Positions 35,431 to 45,967 are shown, counted from the first letter of the stretch. The stretch is 64,000 bases of DNA from DASRDU01 sp035652435 (GCA_035652435.1 DASRDU010000063.1:1-64000), one strand, 5' to 3'. The notes: generated by a model from the sequence alone, not told the origin. A program made the numbers and translations.

Positions 35431-36412
35431 TGCACTGCCTCCTTACAAGCTCACCCGCCGCATTGTAGCAGAATGAAATGCCGGAGCGGCGTGCGAAAAA
35501 TCGGTCGGCAGGCGGAAGGAAGGCCGGTCCGAACAGCCGACTCAAATAACTGGAGCGATAGCCACGGCGGCTGTGAAACGCCACCATTCGTGATGAATGA
35601 TGGCTGCATTTTTCAGCCGGATGAAACGGCCCTCCCCAACCGGCTGCTTTCAAATACAGAGAGTTGCGGGCACCCGGCCGGAGGCACGAAGGTTGCCGAT
35701 GATGCATCCCAGGAACAGGCAGTGCGCTGAAAACAGCAGTGCCATCTTACCGGACGGTTGAGCCTGAATTTCAGGACGACTTCTCACCTTATCCCAGGCT
35801 GTAATCCACGTCAGGGCAGAATTGTTTCAGACAGCCCTGCCCAGGTTGAAGGAATATTCAGTTATGTCGGCACGACCTGACGACAGGCTTTTCAGGCCGC
35901 ATTGTCTTTCGACCCGAAAGAGCGGCATGATCAAACAGAATTCGAGCCGCGGCTGGCGCGGCTTCTCGCTTGTTGAATTACTGCTGGTGATTGCCGGGAG
36001 CGCGGTCATTGCGTCAATGGCGATGCCGGCCATCAGCAACGCCCGGGACACCTGCCGGCTCATCACGGCGCGCGATGAACTCATCTCAGTTCTCGAATTC
36101 GCCCGTTCGCAGGCCATCAAGCGTGACACCACCTCGCCGGTGGTCCTCGCCGGCGGTGCGTATTCCATAAATTATAACGACAACGGGACGCCAGTGACCT
36201 TTAACTATTACCTGCCGCCGGGCGTGACGTTCTCCCTGCCTTCCGGGGCGACGTCCATCACCGTCACGTACTCGTCGCCCGGGAGCGCCAGCGTGACGGG
36301 CAACGCCGACATCACGGTGACGAACTCGGCGGGCCAGCGGACCATCCGCGTCAGCATCGCGGGCAACGTCAGTCAGGTCGCCGGGTCATAGCTCCGCGGG
36401 CCGTCATCAGAT
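35431..36412 (+). repeat. Tandem duplication unit 1 (leader plus pilin gene)
   Basis: Begins tgcactgcctcc and ends cgtcatcaga. It consists of a roughly 500-nt leader and one pilin gene. The first 85 nt or so and the coding ends closely match unit 2, while the middle of the leader has diverged. The left end lies in the 5' flank of the divergent patatin gene. Confidence 0.75.
35927..36391 (+). CDS. Type IV minor pilin / GspH-FimT-like prepilin, copy 1
   Basis: 154 residues from the ATG at 35927. It has a short basic leader, then the prepilin peptidase site and N-methylation helix RGFSLVELLLVIAGSAVIAS, cut between G and F with Glu at +5. This is followed by the FimT/GspH-type RDELISVLEFARSQAIKRDT. 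The C-terminal half is beta-rich and ends RTIRVSIAGNVSQVAGS. It is assembled into or primes a type IV pilus or type II pseudopilus. It is the first gene of the minor-pilin cluster. Its paralogue downstream has the same length and nearly identical ends but a diverged middle. The longer in-frame start at 35822 has no leader-like features. Confidence 0.88.
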   Translation: MIKQNSSRGWRGFSLVELLLVIAGSAVIASMAMPAISNARDTCRLITARDELISVLEFARSQAIKRDTTSPVVLAGGAYSINYNDNGTPVTFNYYLPPGVTFSLPSGATSITVTYSSPGSASVTGNADITVTNSAGQRTIRVSIAGNVSQVAGS

Positions 36413-37305
36413 CTGCACTGCCTCCCCGCAAGCTCGCTGGCCGCATTGCGGCCGGGTGAAGCGCACCGAGCGGTGCGCGAAAAAATCGGTCAGCCGGCGG
36501 CGAAGCTGACGGCCCCGATCCGCCCGGGCGGCGGCCCTGATTCATTCAGACTGACGGGCTTTCCGGCCTGCTTTGCGGCCTCACACTTGCCTCTACTCAA
36601 TATAGAAGGTTTCACCGGCCCGGTGAACCGAGTCGGCAGGCAGGAGGACGAGATGAATTCATTCGCGGTTGCTGATTGCACTTCCCCGTCATTACGGGCC
36701 CGGTGTTTCGTCAGCATTAACGGGGCCCGGATGACAACTTTTTGGAGAAATGACCTGACAGGAGTTGTCGGTCGCGCAGGCGTCAAAATGACTGGATCGA
36801 ACCACCGAAAGAGCAGGATCATGAGACAGAACACCGGCCGCGTCTGGCGCGGCTTCTCGCTCGTCGAACTGCTGCTGGTGATTGCCGGGAGCGCGGTTAT
36901 TGCGTCAATGGCGATGCCGGCCATCAGCAACGCCCGGGACACTTACCGGCTCGTCACGGCGCGCGACGAACTCATCTCCGTGCTGGAATTCGCCCGCTCC
37001 GAGGCCATCAAGCGCGACACCTTCACGGACGTCGTACTCAACAGCGACGGCAGTTATTCCGTGAGCTACAACGACGTCGGGACGCCGGTGACGATCAACT
37101 ACCACCTGACGCCCGGCGTGTCGTTCGCCATGCCCTCCGGAGTCACTTCGATCACCGTCAGGTATGCGGCCCCGGGAAACGCCACCGTGACGAACAACGC
37201 CGACATCACGATGACGAACTCGGCGGGCCAGCGGACCATCCGCGTCAGCATCGCGGGCAACGTCAGTCAGGTCGCCGGGTCATAACCCCGCGAATCGTCA
37301 TCAGA
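36413..37305 (+). repeat. Tandem duplication unit 2 (leader plus pilin gene)
   Basis: Second copy, with the same boundaries (tgcactgcctcc ... cgtcatcaga). Hairpins near its start (GGCCGC-att-GCGGCC, and GCGCACC-gagc-GGTGCGC) correspond to weaker or base-changed ones in unit 1. An open frame across the leader (from 36446) runs into the pilin gene but lacks a ribosome binding site. Confidence 0.75.
36821..37285 (+). CDS. Type IV minor pilin / GspH-FimT-like prepilin, copy 2
   Basis: 154 residues, exactly the length of copy 1. The start at 36821 follows CCGAAAGAGCAGG, the same context as copy 1. Prepilin motif RGFSLVELLLVIAGSAVIAS and DELISVLEFARSEAIKRDT are shared; the last 17 residues are identical. 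The middle (TPGVSFAMPSGVTSITVRYA against PPGVTFSLPSGATSITVTYS) is only moderately similar. It arose by tandem duplication of leader plus gene. Both copies probably sit at the tip of a pilus; why two near-copies are kept is unknown. Confidence 0.88.
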   Translation: MRQNTGRVWRGFSLVELLLVIAGSAVIASMAMPAISNARDTYRLVTARDELISVLEFARSEAIKRDTFTDVVLNSDGSYSVSYNDVGTPVTINYHLTPGVSFAMPSGVTSITVRYAAPGNATVTNNADITMTNSAGQRTIRVSIAGNVSQVAGS

Positions 37306-37327
37306 GCTGGCATAAGGAGTAAGGGAA

Positions 37328-38128
37328 ATGAAAAACGAGGTAAAGCACCAACATCAACCGGGTCGCCGCAGGCAGTTGCGGAGGGGTGAGCGCGGGTCGA
37401 GTCTGATCGAAGTCACCATCTCGATGCTCATTGCCAGCGTCGGGCTGCTCTCGGTCGCCCAGCTCTTCGGGGTCGCCACCGTGCTGAGCGGCACCGGGCG
37501 CAACACGACGGAGATGGCGCGCGCCGCGCAAAAGACCTTTGAGGACCTGCGGGCGCAGGATTTCAGCAGCCTCAGCGCCGGCACGACTACCAGCACTTAC
37601 ACCCCGGGGACGCACAACGGCTCCTACACGGTTTCGACTGAGGTTGAAAACGTCAATGCGAGCCTCAAGAAAATTACCGTGTCGGTCACCGACACCAGTA
37701 ACATTACAGCCACCGGCGGGCATCGCAACACTTCGATTTTCGTGAGCTACCGCTCAAGCACGGCAAAAGGGAACTTCTATGGCGCCGGCCCGGCCCAGAC
37801 AGCAAATACGGCGCCAACGTCGTCACCGACGCCGTCACCAGTGACACAGCCGACCGCGACCCCAACGGCAACAGCAACGCCGACCCCCACGGCAACGCCG
37901 ACCGCAACACCGACCGCGACTCCAACGGCGACACCGACGGCGACACCGACGGCGACCCCGACCGCGACGCCGACGGCAACGCCGACCCCAACGCCAACCC
38001 CGACGCCAGCGTCGTCGCCAACGCCCTCACCGACGCCAGCGACGTGTACCAGCGGTCAGAAGCCGTCTTCAACCGGCTGCGTCTGCCGGCCGCCAATGCA
38101 TGTCAACGGCGCTGGCAAATGCATATAG
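37328..38128 (+). CDS. PilV-like prepilin with Thr/Pro/Ala-repeat stalk and cysteine-rich tail
   Basis: 266 residues. A basic leader ends in the prepilin site RGSSLIEVTISMLIASVGLL; here the residue after the cleavage Gly is Ser rather than Phe, as in PilV-type minor pilins. Residues about 60-150 form a beta domain (NGSYTVSTEVENVNASLKKI). A long low-complexity stalk of TP and TATP repeats follows (about residues 160-235). The last 28 residues carry four cysteines (CTSGQKPSSTGCVCRPP...GKC) likely to form two disulfides. The stalk plus knotted tip suggests an adhesive or presentation role. It lies 42 nt behind the second pilin. Confidence 0.82.
   Translation: MKNEVKHQHQPGRRRQLRRGERGSSLIEVTISMLIASVGLLSVAQLFGVATVLSGTGRNTTEMARAAQKTFEDLRAQDFSSLSAGTTTSTYTPGTHNGSYTVSTEVENVNASLKKITVSVTDTSNITATGGHRNTSIFVSYRSSTAKGNFYGAGPAQTANTAPTSSPTPSPVTQPTATPTATATPTPTATPTATPTATPTATPTATPTATPTATPTATPTPTPTPTPASSPTPSPTPATCTSGQKPSSTGCVCRPPMHVNGAGKCI
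37849..38010 (+). repeat. 12-nt-period low-complexity tract encoding TATP repeats
   Basis: Degenerate tandem repeats such as GGCGACACCGAC and its variants encode alternating Thr-Ala-Thr-Pro. The 12-nt period keeps the reading frame when units are gained or lost, so the tract can change stalk length without frameshift. Confidence 0.85.
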
Positions 38129-38222
38129 GTCGGAGTCAGAGCGGGTGACCGCAGGCAGTGAATCAACACTGCCCCGGGGCAATGATAACCATCGCCCGGG
38201 GGCAGTGGCCGGAGTGAAGGGT

Positions 38223-38909
38223 ATGCGAATTAACGGGACAAGCGATCAACGGCGGGGATTACGAATGCCCGCGAAAGCAAAAGAGGCCGGATTCACTCTG
38301 GCGGAGTTCCTGGTCGGCACCACGGTCATGCTGATTATGATCGCGATGGGGCTGGGCCTGCTCGACAAGGGGCAGACGCTTTTCAGGTCGCAGAGCGCGG
38401 CCACGGCGGCGCAGGCGCGGGCGCGCAAAGGGCTCAACTTCATGGTCGCCGACCTCCGCTCGACCGGGGCCGCCCCGGTCGCCATCACCGGCGGCGCGAC
38501 GCCGGGGATTCTGTCGGCGACCGCGACCGGCATTCACGTCGCCGCTGACCGCAACGGCAACGGGACGACGAACGTGGTGGATACGGACGTTGATGAGGAC
38601 ATCACTTACACCTTCGATTCCTCCGCCGGCACGATCACCCGCCTCGCGTCAAACGACTCTCGTTACCAGTCCGGGGGGGCGGCGCAGCCGGCGGTCCTGA
38701 TTGATAACGTGGACAGCCTGGCGATCCGGTACTTTGACAATACCGGGACTGAACTGACCGCGCTGCCACTCAGCGCCGCCGACAGGGACAGGGTGACTCG
38801 TCTCCAGATCGTCATCGTCACGAACGTCAGGGAGAACGGGCAGACGACGGGGACCGTGACCGTTGATTCCACTCTGACTTTACGCAACCGGCAACTTGAC
38901 AACTTCTGA
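38223..38909 (+). CDS. PilW-like prepilin
   Basis: About 228 residues from the ATG at 38223, which has GGAG...AAGG just upstream; the longer frame from 38100 starts inside the previous gene. Prepilin motif EAGFTLAEFLVGTTVMLIMI with Glu +5 identifies a type IV minor pilin. Typical PilW downstream features are visible: QSAATAAQARARKGLNFMVA and a beta domain with GTITRLASNDSRYQSGG. It ends in DSTLTLRNRQLDNF. It belongs to the same operon as the adjacent PilV- and PilX-like genes. An alternative ATG is at 38265. Confidence 0.8.
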   Translation: MRINGTSDQRRGLRMPAKAKEAGFTLAEFLVGTTVMLIMIAMGLGLLDKGQTLFRSQSAATAAQARARKGLNFMVADLRSTGAAPVAITGGATPGILSATATGIHVAADRNGNGTTNVVDTDVDEDITYTFDSSAGTITRLASNDSRYQSGGAAQPAVLIDNVDSLAIRYFDNTGTELTALPLSAADRDRVTRLQIVIVTNVRENGQTTGTVTVDSTLTLRNRQLDNF

Positions 38910-38984
38910 TCAGGGTTCCGGATAAAGGCAGGACAAAGGGATTACGCCAGCCGTCAGCGAGTGCTGATATTTGTCAGGAGGAGT

Positions 38985-40235
38985 ATGGATCAAGGAAAAG
39001 TGAAGACGCCGAATGAACGGGGCAGCGCGATGATCATGGTCATGTTCTCACTGGTGATCATGAGCATCATCGGGCTTTCCATCGTCTTTACGTCAAGCCA
39101 GGAGATGCGCAGTTCGAAGAACGAGATGCTGGCGAACCAGGCTTACTATGCCGCCGAGTCGGGGTTGCAGGACGTCGTCAACGTGTTGCGCGGCAACCGT
39201 TGCCCGATCGGCGTGACTAACTGTGACCCGACGGTCGCCTCCAATCAGGTCAACTTCAGCCTCGCCGCGTCTGTCTCCTCATCGAACCGGAGTACCGACA
39301 CGGTTGATTACCCCCGCCTCTCGAAGTGGCTCAATTACAGCTCGATGGACGATGACGGCGTGGTCGTCCTCAACTCTTCGCAGGGCCTCTCCTACGCTAT
39401 TCTCGTCAACCCGCTGGCGGGAGGAAATCTTGAAATTGTCTCAACCGGGTTTGCGCCGCTCGGCGCGCAACGGACGCTGCGGCTGCGCGTGAGCAGCCCC
39501 GCCCCCCTGTTCACTCAACTCCCGGCGGCCATCACGCTGCTCGGCCAGAACCCGACCGGGACTGGCGGCAGCAGCAATGCGCACACCATCTCGGGCACTG
39601 ATGCGGCGAACCCGTCAGACAACACGAAAGCGAAACCTACTGTGGCAACAGTCGGGGCTGCCAATCTGGCCTCTCTGCAGAGCGGCTCCAACTTTGGCGG
39701 AGACAAATCCGGCACATTGGTGACCACCAGCTCCGGCGGCCTGTATGCGGACCTCACCGGGGGAACTATTCCCTTCGACAACAGCGCTGACAAGGCCCGC
39801 CAGTTCATTGCCGATATGACCGCCGTTGCCGACACGGTGGTCAATTCCGGCGGGTCGCTGCCTTCGGGTGCGCTCGGCACTCCGTCCTCTCCGAAAGTCG
39901 TCGTGGTCAATGGCGATCTGAGCCTGAATGCCACGGACGGGGCCGGAATCCTGATCGTCACCGGGACGCTCACCATGAGGGGCAATTGCTCTTACGCCGG
40001 AGTAATCATGTGTCTTGGGGCCGGGAGGGTTATCCGTGATGGCGGTGGCGGCGGAGTCATCTCGGGCGGATTTCTCCTCGGCGCGTTCAGTGCCGGCAGC
40101 TCGACTTTTGACGGCTCGCCGGATTTTCACACGAACGGCGGCGGCAGTTCGGACATTTATTACAATTCCACGGCGGGTAATGGCGCCATCGGCCTCGTCC
40201 CGCCGGTCGTCATCAAATCTTTCTCCGCAGAGTGA
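38985..40235 (+). CDS. PilX-like pilus assembly protein
   Basis: About 416 residues from the ATG at 38985, with AGGAGG at 38977-38982. The N-terminus has the PilX pattern ERGSAMIMVMFSLVIMSIIG and LANQAYYAAESGLQDVVNVL, a single hydrophobic helix without the usual +5 Glu, as in many PilX proteins. The long C-terminal part is Gly/Ser/Thr-rich and beta-like, ending in a bactofilin- or polymer-like stretch (GDLSLNATDGAGILIVTGTL). It is the last gene of the pilin cluster; a strong terminator follows 35 nt later. It presumably promotes minor-pilin complex assembly. Confidence 0.8.
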   Translation: MDQGKVKTPNERGSAMIMVMFSLVIMSIIGLSIVFTSSQEMRSSKNEMLANQAYYAAESGLQDVVNVLRGNRCPIGVTNCDPTVASNQVNFSLAASVSSSNRSTDTVDYPRLSKWLNYSSMDDDGVVVLNSSQGLSYAILVNPLAGGNLEIVSTGFAPLGAQRTLRLRVSSPAPLFTQLPAAITLLGQNPTGTGGSSNAHTISGTDAANPSDNTKAKPTVATVGAANLASLQSGSNFGGDKSGTLVTTSSGGLYADLTGGTIPFDNSADKARQFIADMTAVADTVVNSGGSLPSGALGTPSSPKVVVVNGDLSLNATDGAGILIVTGTLTMRGNCSYAGVIMCLGAGRVIRDGGGGGVISGGFLLGAFSAGSSTFDGSPDFHTNGGGSSDIYYNSTAGNGAIGLVPPVVIKSFSAE

Positions 40236-40269
40236 CGGCGCGTGTGGAAGTCTCGCGACGGCGTGTAAT

Positions 40270-40305
40270 AAAATGCCGGCGGTTCTGATGAATCGCCGGC
40301 ATTTT
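40270..40305 (+). terminator. Intrinsic terminator of the pilin cluster
   Basis: Stem AAAATGCCGGCG (40270-40281) with CGCCGGCATTTT (40294-40305), perfect over 12 bp with a 12-nt loop, followed by ccgttttg. Symmetric A and T tracts would let it work in both directions. Confidence 0.87.
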
Positions 40306-40342
40306 CCGTTTTGACTTTCAGTTCGGGGCCACTATTTGATTT

Positions 40343-41950
<1,608 letters not shown>

Positions 41951-41995
41951 AGCAGGACGGCCCGGCGATACAGAAAATCACTGCCACTTGTCAGG

Positions 41996-42436
41996 ATGGG
42001 GGTCGCAACCAGAAAACGCAGAAAGATCGTGGTCAACGGGCGGAAGTTTGTCTGGCAGGTCATTGACCGTATGCCGGGCTATGTCCTGCAGGTGATCTCG
42101 GAGGATAAGCACTTCCTCGTTGAATACCCGCTGGGCAACCATGACCCTTACTGCCTTCTCGACGTCATGGGCGGAGAATTGCCGGGACTCCCGGACGCGG
42201 GGCATTGCACCCTCAGAATCCACTGCCCGCAATTCGGGGATGAAAGGTCAGCCACTTCCAGCACGGTGCGCCGTTTGATTGAATGGTGTCTTTACTCTGA
42301 GCGGAAGCTGATTCCTGTGGATGTCTCGGGGAAGCCTGTTTCACCCGAAGGTGACGAACTCAGGATCAGACAGGAGCAGAATTTTGCAGAACTCATGAAG
42401 AAACTGGAGAGTGGGGAGTCACCATCAGGAATGTGA
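41996..42436 (+). CDS. Small protein of unknown function
   Basis: 146 residues, start at 41996, 45 nt behind the glycosyltransferase. The opening is very basic (MGVATRKRRKIVVNGRKFVW), followed by a compact alpha/beta region (YVLQVISEDKHFLVEYPLGN, PDAGHCTLRIHCPQFGDERS, STVRRLIEWCLYSERKLIP) and a polar helical tail. No membrane segment or known motif is recognised. Shine-Dalgarno support is weak (TCAGG). Composition and codon pattern match neighbouring real genes. Confidence 0.65.
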   Translation: MGVATRKRRKIVVNGRKFVWQVIDRMPGYVLQVISEDKHFLVEYPLGNHDPYCLLDVMGGELPGLPDAGHCTLRIHCPQFGDERSATSSTVRRLIEWCLYSERKLIPVDVSGKPVSPEGDELRIRQEQNFAELMKKLESGESPSGM

Positions 42437-42491
42437 AACCAGTCTCTCCCGGATCAGGCTTTCAAGATAACAGCAGAGGGGGAATACAGTC

Positions 42492-42860
42492 ATGAAACAT
42501 TCAACTGAATTTGAGCAATTGTGCGAAGATGCCAGATCAGGCATTCGTGAAATCACTGCCGCAGAGGTCAGGCGAAAACTCGACGCCGGCGAGAAGTTCC
42601 GCTTCATTGACGTGCGCGAAGATCACGAGTGGGAGAAAGATCACGCCGCCGGGGCCGAGCATCTCGGTCGCGGCATCATCGAGCGCGACATCGTCGGTCT
42701 GGTGCCCGACAAGCAAGCTGAAATCGTACTCTACTGCGGCGGCGGGTACCGTTCGGCGCTGGCGGCCGAGAGCCTGCAGAAGATGGGTTACACCAACCTC
42801 TGGTCAATGGCCGGCGGCATCAGGGCGTGGCGGGAAGCGAACTACCCGCTGGAAAAGTAG
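42492..42860 (+). CDS. Rhodanese-like domain protein
   Basis: 122 residues, a single rhodanese domain. The active-site loop YCGGGYRSAL places the persulfide cysteine at residue 82, after the family's FRFIDVREDHEWEKDHAAGA. It should carry or transfer sulfane sulfur, partner unknown. Cytoplasmic, with no signal peptide. Its stop TAG (42858-42860) lies inside the first unit of a heptanucleotide-repeat element. Confidence 0.88.
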   Translation: MKHSTEFEQLCEDARSGIREITAAEVRRKLDAGEKFRFIDVREDHEWEKDHAAGAEHLGRGIIERDIVGLVPDKQAEIVLYCGGGYRSALAAESLQKMGYTNLWSMAGGIRAWREANYPLEK

Positions 42861-42930
42861 AAAGTAGAAGGTAAAAAGTGAAAGGTGCCGGACCGTTCCC
42901 CTCTTTTCGCTTTCCACTTTTGCCTTTCAG
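42854..42930. repeat. Inverted heptanucleotide-repeat element between convergent genes
   Basis: Left arm: five 7-nt units in register, AAAGTAG, AAAGTAG, AAGGTAA, AAAGTGA, AAGGTGC (42854-42888). Right arm: four units, CTTTTCG, CTTTCCA, CTTTTGC, CTTTCAG (42903-42930), complementary in type. The arms can pair into a long imperfect hairpin. The stop codons of both the rhodanese and MlaD genes lie inside the units. It may serve as a terminator. Confidence 0.75.
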
Positions 42931-44063
42931 AAGATCGTGACTTTGACTGACAGATACTTCTTCGGGTTCTGTCGGAAGTCGTAGAGGAGTTTGGTGATCT
43001 CCGCCGAAGCGCTGTTGACGCTGCTGTAGAGGCTCTCGTCCTTGAGCAGTCTCCCGACCGTGCCTTCGCCGCGTTCGAGCCGCGCCGCAATCGCCTTGAG
43101 GTTGTCGAGCGTGACGCGCGTGTCTTCGTAGACCTTCTCGTCGTTGAAGAGCTTGCCGAGGTTGCCCTCGCCGCGTTCGACCTTGGCGATGAGGCTGTCG
43201 AGGCGCGCCGAAGCCTGGTCAACCCTGGCGATCACCCCGTTGGCGCGGTTGTAGAGTTCTTCGTCCTTGAGCAGTTTGCCGATCGTCCCCTTGCCCGCGT
43301 TGAGCTGCTCGTCAATCCGGCCGACGGTCTCCTTGAGCTGGCTGATGGTTTCGGTGGCCCGGTCGTACAGCCCCGGGTCGTTGATGAACTTCGCGGCAGT
43401 GCCGTTACCCCTGCGCAGCGAGGCGACCAGCTCATTCGCCTGAAGCACGGCGCGGTTGAGGTCGTTATAAAGCGTGTCCTCATTGATCAGCTTGCCGACG
43501 TTGCCCTTGCCTTCCTTGATCCGCCCGGTCAGGGTCTTGATGTCATCGGAGATGTCGTTGAAGTTCGCGACCGCCGTCTGCGCCGCGTTGATGATGTCGC
43601 CGACGCCCTTCTGCTGAATGCTCTGAATCTCAGCGCCATTCTGAATCGGCTTGCCTTTGGTGGTGCCGGGCGTGATGTCCACGACGTAATCGCCGAGTAC
43701 GCCCGCGCTCTTCAGCACGGCGCGCGAGTCGGTGCGGATGCGCTCGGTGACCGGCAGTCCGTTGATTTTGCCGCTGACCTCCATGATGATTTCCACCAGG
43801 TTCGCGTCCGCCTCGGACCCGGGGATCTGCGGGTTGAAGTTGATGTCCTTGATGCTGCCGACGCGCACGCCGGAGAGCCTGACCTCACCCCCCTTCCGCA
43901 GCCCGTCAACGTTGCCCATGCGGGTTTTGATAGTCGTCTTCCGGTTGAAGAGCGAGATGTCTCCGGTCGCCGTAAAGAGCGCCAGGATCAGGACCGCGAT
44001 GCCACCCAGCACGAGCAGCCCGACTCGTAATTCAGCCAAACCATATTGCTTTTTCTGCGGCAT
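42927..44063 (-). CDS. mlaD: MlaD-family (MCE) lipid transport protein
   Basis: 378 residues. One N-terminal transmembrane anchor (VGLLVLGGIAVLILALFTAT), then a single MCE domain (about residues 38-135: VDGLRKGGEVRLSGVRVGSI, GVLGDYVVDI). The C-terminal part carries five helical repeats of 35-40 residues, each with G(T/N)xGKLxxDexLY (starting near residues 187, 220, 259, 300, 334). The end (RQNPKKYLSVKVTIF) is typical of Gram-negative MlaD-like proteins. It forms a periplasmic ring on the MlaFE transporter to carry phospholipids between membranes. Third gene of the operon, 15 nt after mlaF, with GGAGGAATT before its ATG. Confidence 0.9.
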   Translation of the reverse strand: MPQKKQYGLAELRVGLLVLGGIAVLILALFTATGDISLFNRKTTIKTRMGNVDGLRKGGEVRLSGVRVGSIKDINFNPQIPGSEADANLVEIIMEVSGKINGLPVTERIRTDSRAVLKSAGVLGDYVVDITPGTTKGKPIQNGAEIQSIQQKGVGDIINAAQTAVANFNDISDDIKTLTGRIKEGKGNVGKLINEDTLYNDLNRAVLQANELVASLRRGNGTAAKFINDPGLYDRATETISQLKETVGRIDEQLNAGKGTIGKLLKDEELYNRANGVIARVDQASARLDSLIAKVERGEGNLGKLFNDEKVYEDTRVTLDNLKAIAARLERGEGTVGRLLKDESLYSSVNSASAEITKLLYDFRQNPKKYLSVKVTIF

Positions 44064-44078
44064 AATTCCTCCGGCGAA

Positions 44079-44906
<828 letters not shown>

Positions 44907-44929
44907 CAGGGGTCAGTAGTCTGTGATCG

Positions 44930-45691
44930 CTATTCCAGCAGCGTCGCAAGGATCAGTTTGGTCAGCAGCGTGTCCACCGCGATGATCAGGACCGAGGAGA
45001 TGACGACCGAGCGCGTCGTGTTGCGGCCCACCCCGACCGTCCCGCCCTGCGTACTCAGGCCCATGTAACAGCCGATGATCGCGACGATGAAGCCGAAGAC
45101 GAGCGGCTTGATCAGGCCGCCGATGATTTCGTTGTTGTTGATGGCGTTCTGCGCCGAAGACAGATAAACCGAAGTTGACTGATTCATCAACGTCGTGGCC
45201 GCCAGCATCCCGCCGGTGATCCCAACCAGGTCGCAGAAGATGGTGAGGATCGGCGCGGCCATCACCATGGCCAGGATCCGCGGCGTCACCAGCTTCTTGA
45301 CCGGGTCAGTGCCGAGCGCGCGCATCGCGTCTATCTGCTCGCTCACGAGCATCGAGCCGAGTTCCGCCGCTATCCCTGAGCCGACGCGGCCCGCGAGCAT
45401 CAGGCAGGTCAGCACCGGCCCGATCTCGCGAATCAGGCCCGTCGCCACCAGCTGTCCGGTCACGCTCTGCACGCCGAATTTCTGCAGCGTGTTCGCCGAG
45501 TTGAGCGCCAGCGCGATGCCGATGAAACCGCCGGCCAGCAGGATGATGGTCAGACTGCCGAAGCCGAGGCTGTCCATCTGCCGGACGACTTCGCGGAGGT
45601 AGAACGGCGGCCGGAACAGCCCGCGGAGAACTCGCCAGGCGAGCAGGGTGACTTCCTGGAGTTGAAGGATGCCGCGCGTAATCAGGTTCAT
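44930..45691 (-). CDS. mlaE: ABC transporter permease, MlaE-like
   Basis: 253 residues with five to six transmembrane segments. Family motifs are GFGSLTIILLAGGFIGIALA, IREIGPVLTCLMLAGRVGSG and EIDAMRALGTDP-type loop (here QIDAMRALGTDPVKKLVTPR). It forms the inner-membrane channel of a phospholipid transporter with MlaF and MlaD. First gene of the operon; its promoter must lie in 45692-45967, where no clear sites stand out. Confidence 0.92.
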   Translation of the reverse strand: MNLITRGILQLQEVTLLAWRVLRGLFRPPFYLREVVRQMDSLGFGSLTIILLAGGFIGIALALNSANTLQKFGVQSVTGQLVATGLIREIGPVLTCLMLAGRVGSGIAAELGSMLVSEQIDAMRALGTDPVKKLVTPRILAMVMAAPILTIFCDLVGITGGMLAATTLMNQSTSVYLSSAQNAINNNEIIGGLIKPLVFGFIVAIIGCYMGLSTQGGTVGVGRNTTRSVVISSVLIIAVDTLLTKLILATLLE

Positions 45692-45967
45692 CAGCAGCGA
45701 TAGTCGGGAATCCGGCGTCTCTGATGGAGGGGACCCGAGTCGTAGTCTGAGCCTTGCACGACGAACTCTTCTTCTCCATATGAAAGCTGGCGACCTGGGG
45801 GTCTGTTATCACCACTTCCAGGCTGAAACTGTACGCCGGCACTTTGAGATAGCCGTTTGCAGATTGCCGTTTTAGTGACGGGCTTAATGATGCGGGTTTT
45901 GATCTGGCAGGTCAAGGAGAGTGGCCGGCAGCTCAGTGATGAAACACCCACGGGGCCGCCGACCTTG

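Noticed and set aside
35700..35900. c-di-GMP-I (GEMM) riboswitch ahead of the pilin genes
   Set aside because: Such riboswitches precede pilin genes in some bacteria, but the conserved core sequences (for example GGGCAAACC or GACGCAAAGCC) are absent from both leaders.
35822..35926. Longer N-terminus for pilin copy 1 starting at 35822
   Set aside because: It would place 35 extra residues before the prepilin leader, without a Shine-Dalgarno; the second copy shares only the later start context.
37849..38010. Possible CRISPR-like repeat array
   Set aside because: The period is 12 nt with no unique spacers and the tract is in frame in a pilin gene; it is coding low complexity.
40015..40314. 99-codon plus-strand frame across the end of the PilX-like gene
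   Set aside because: It overlaps the coding end of the PilX-like gene in another frame and runs through a terminator; no ribosome binding site.
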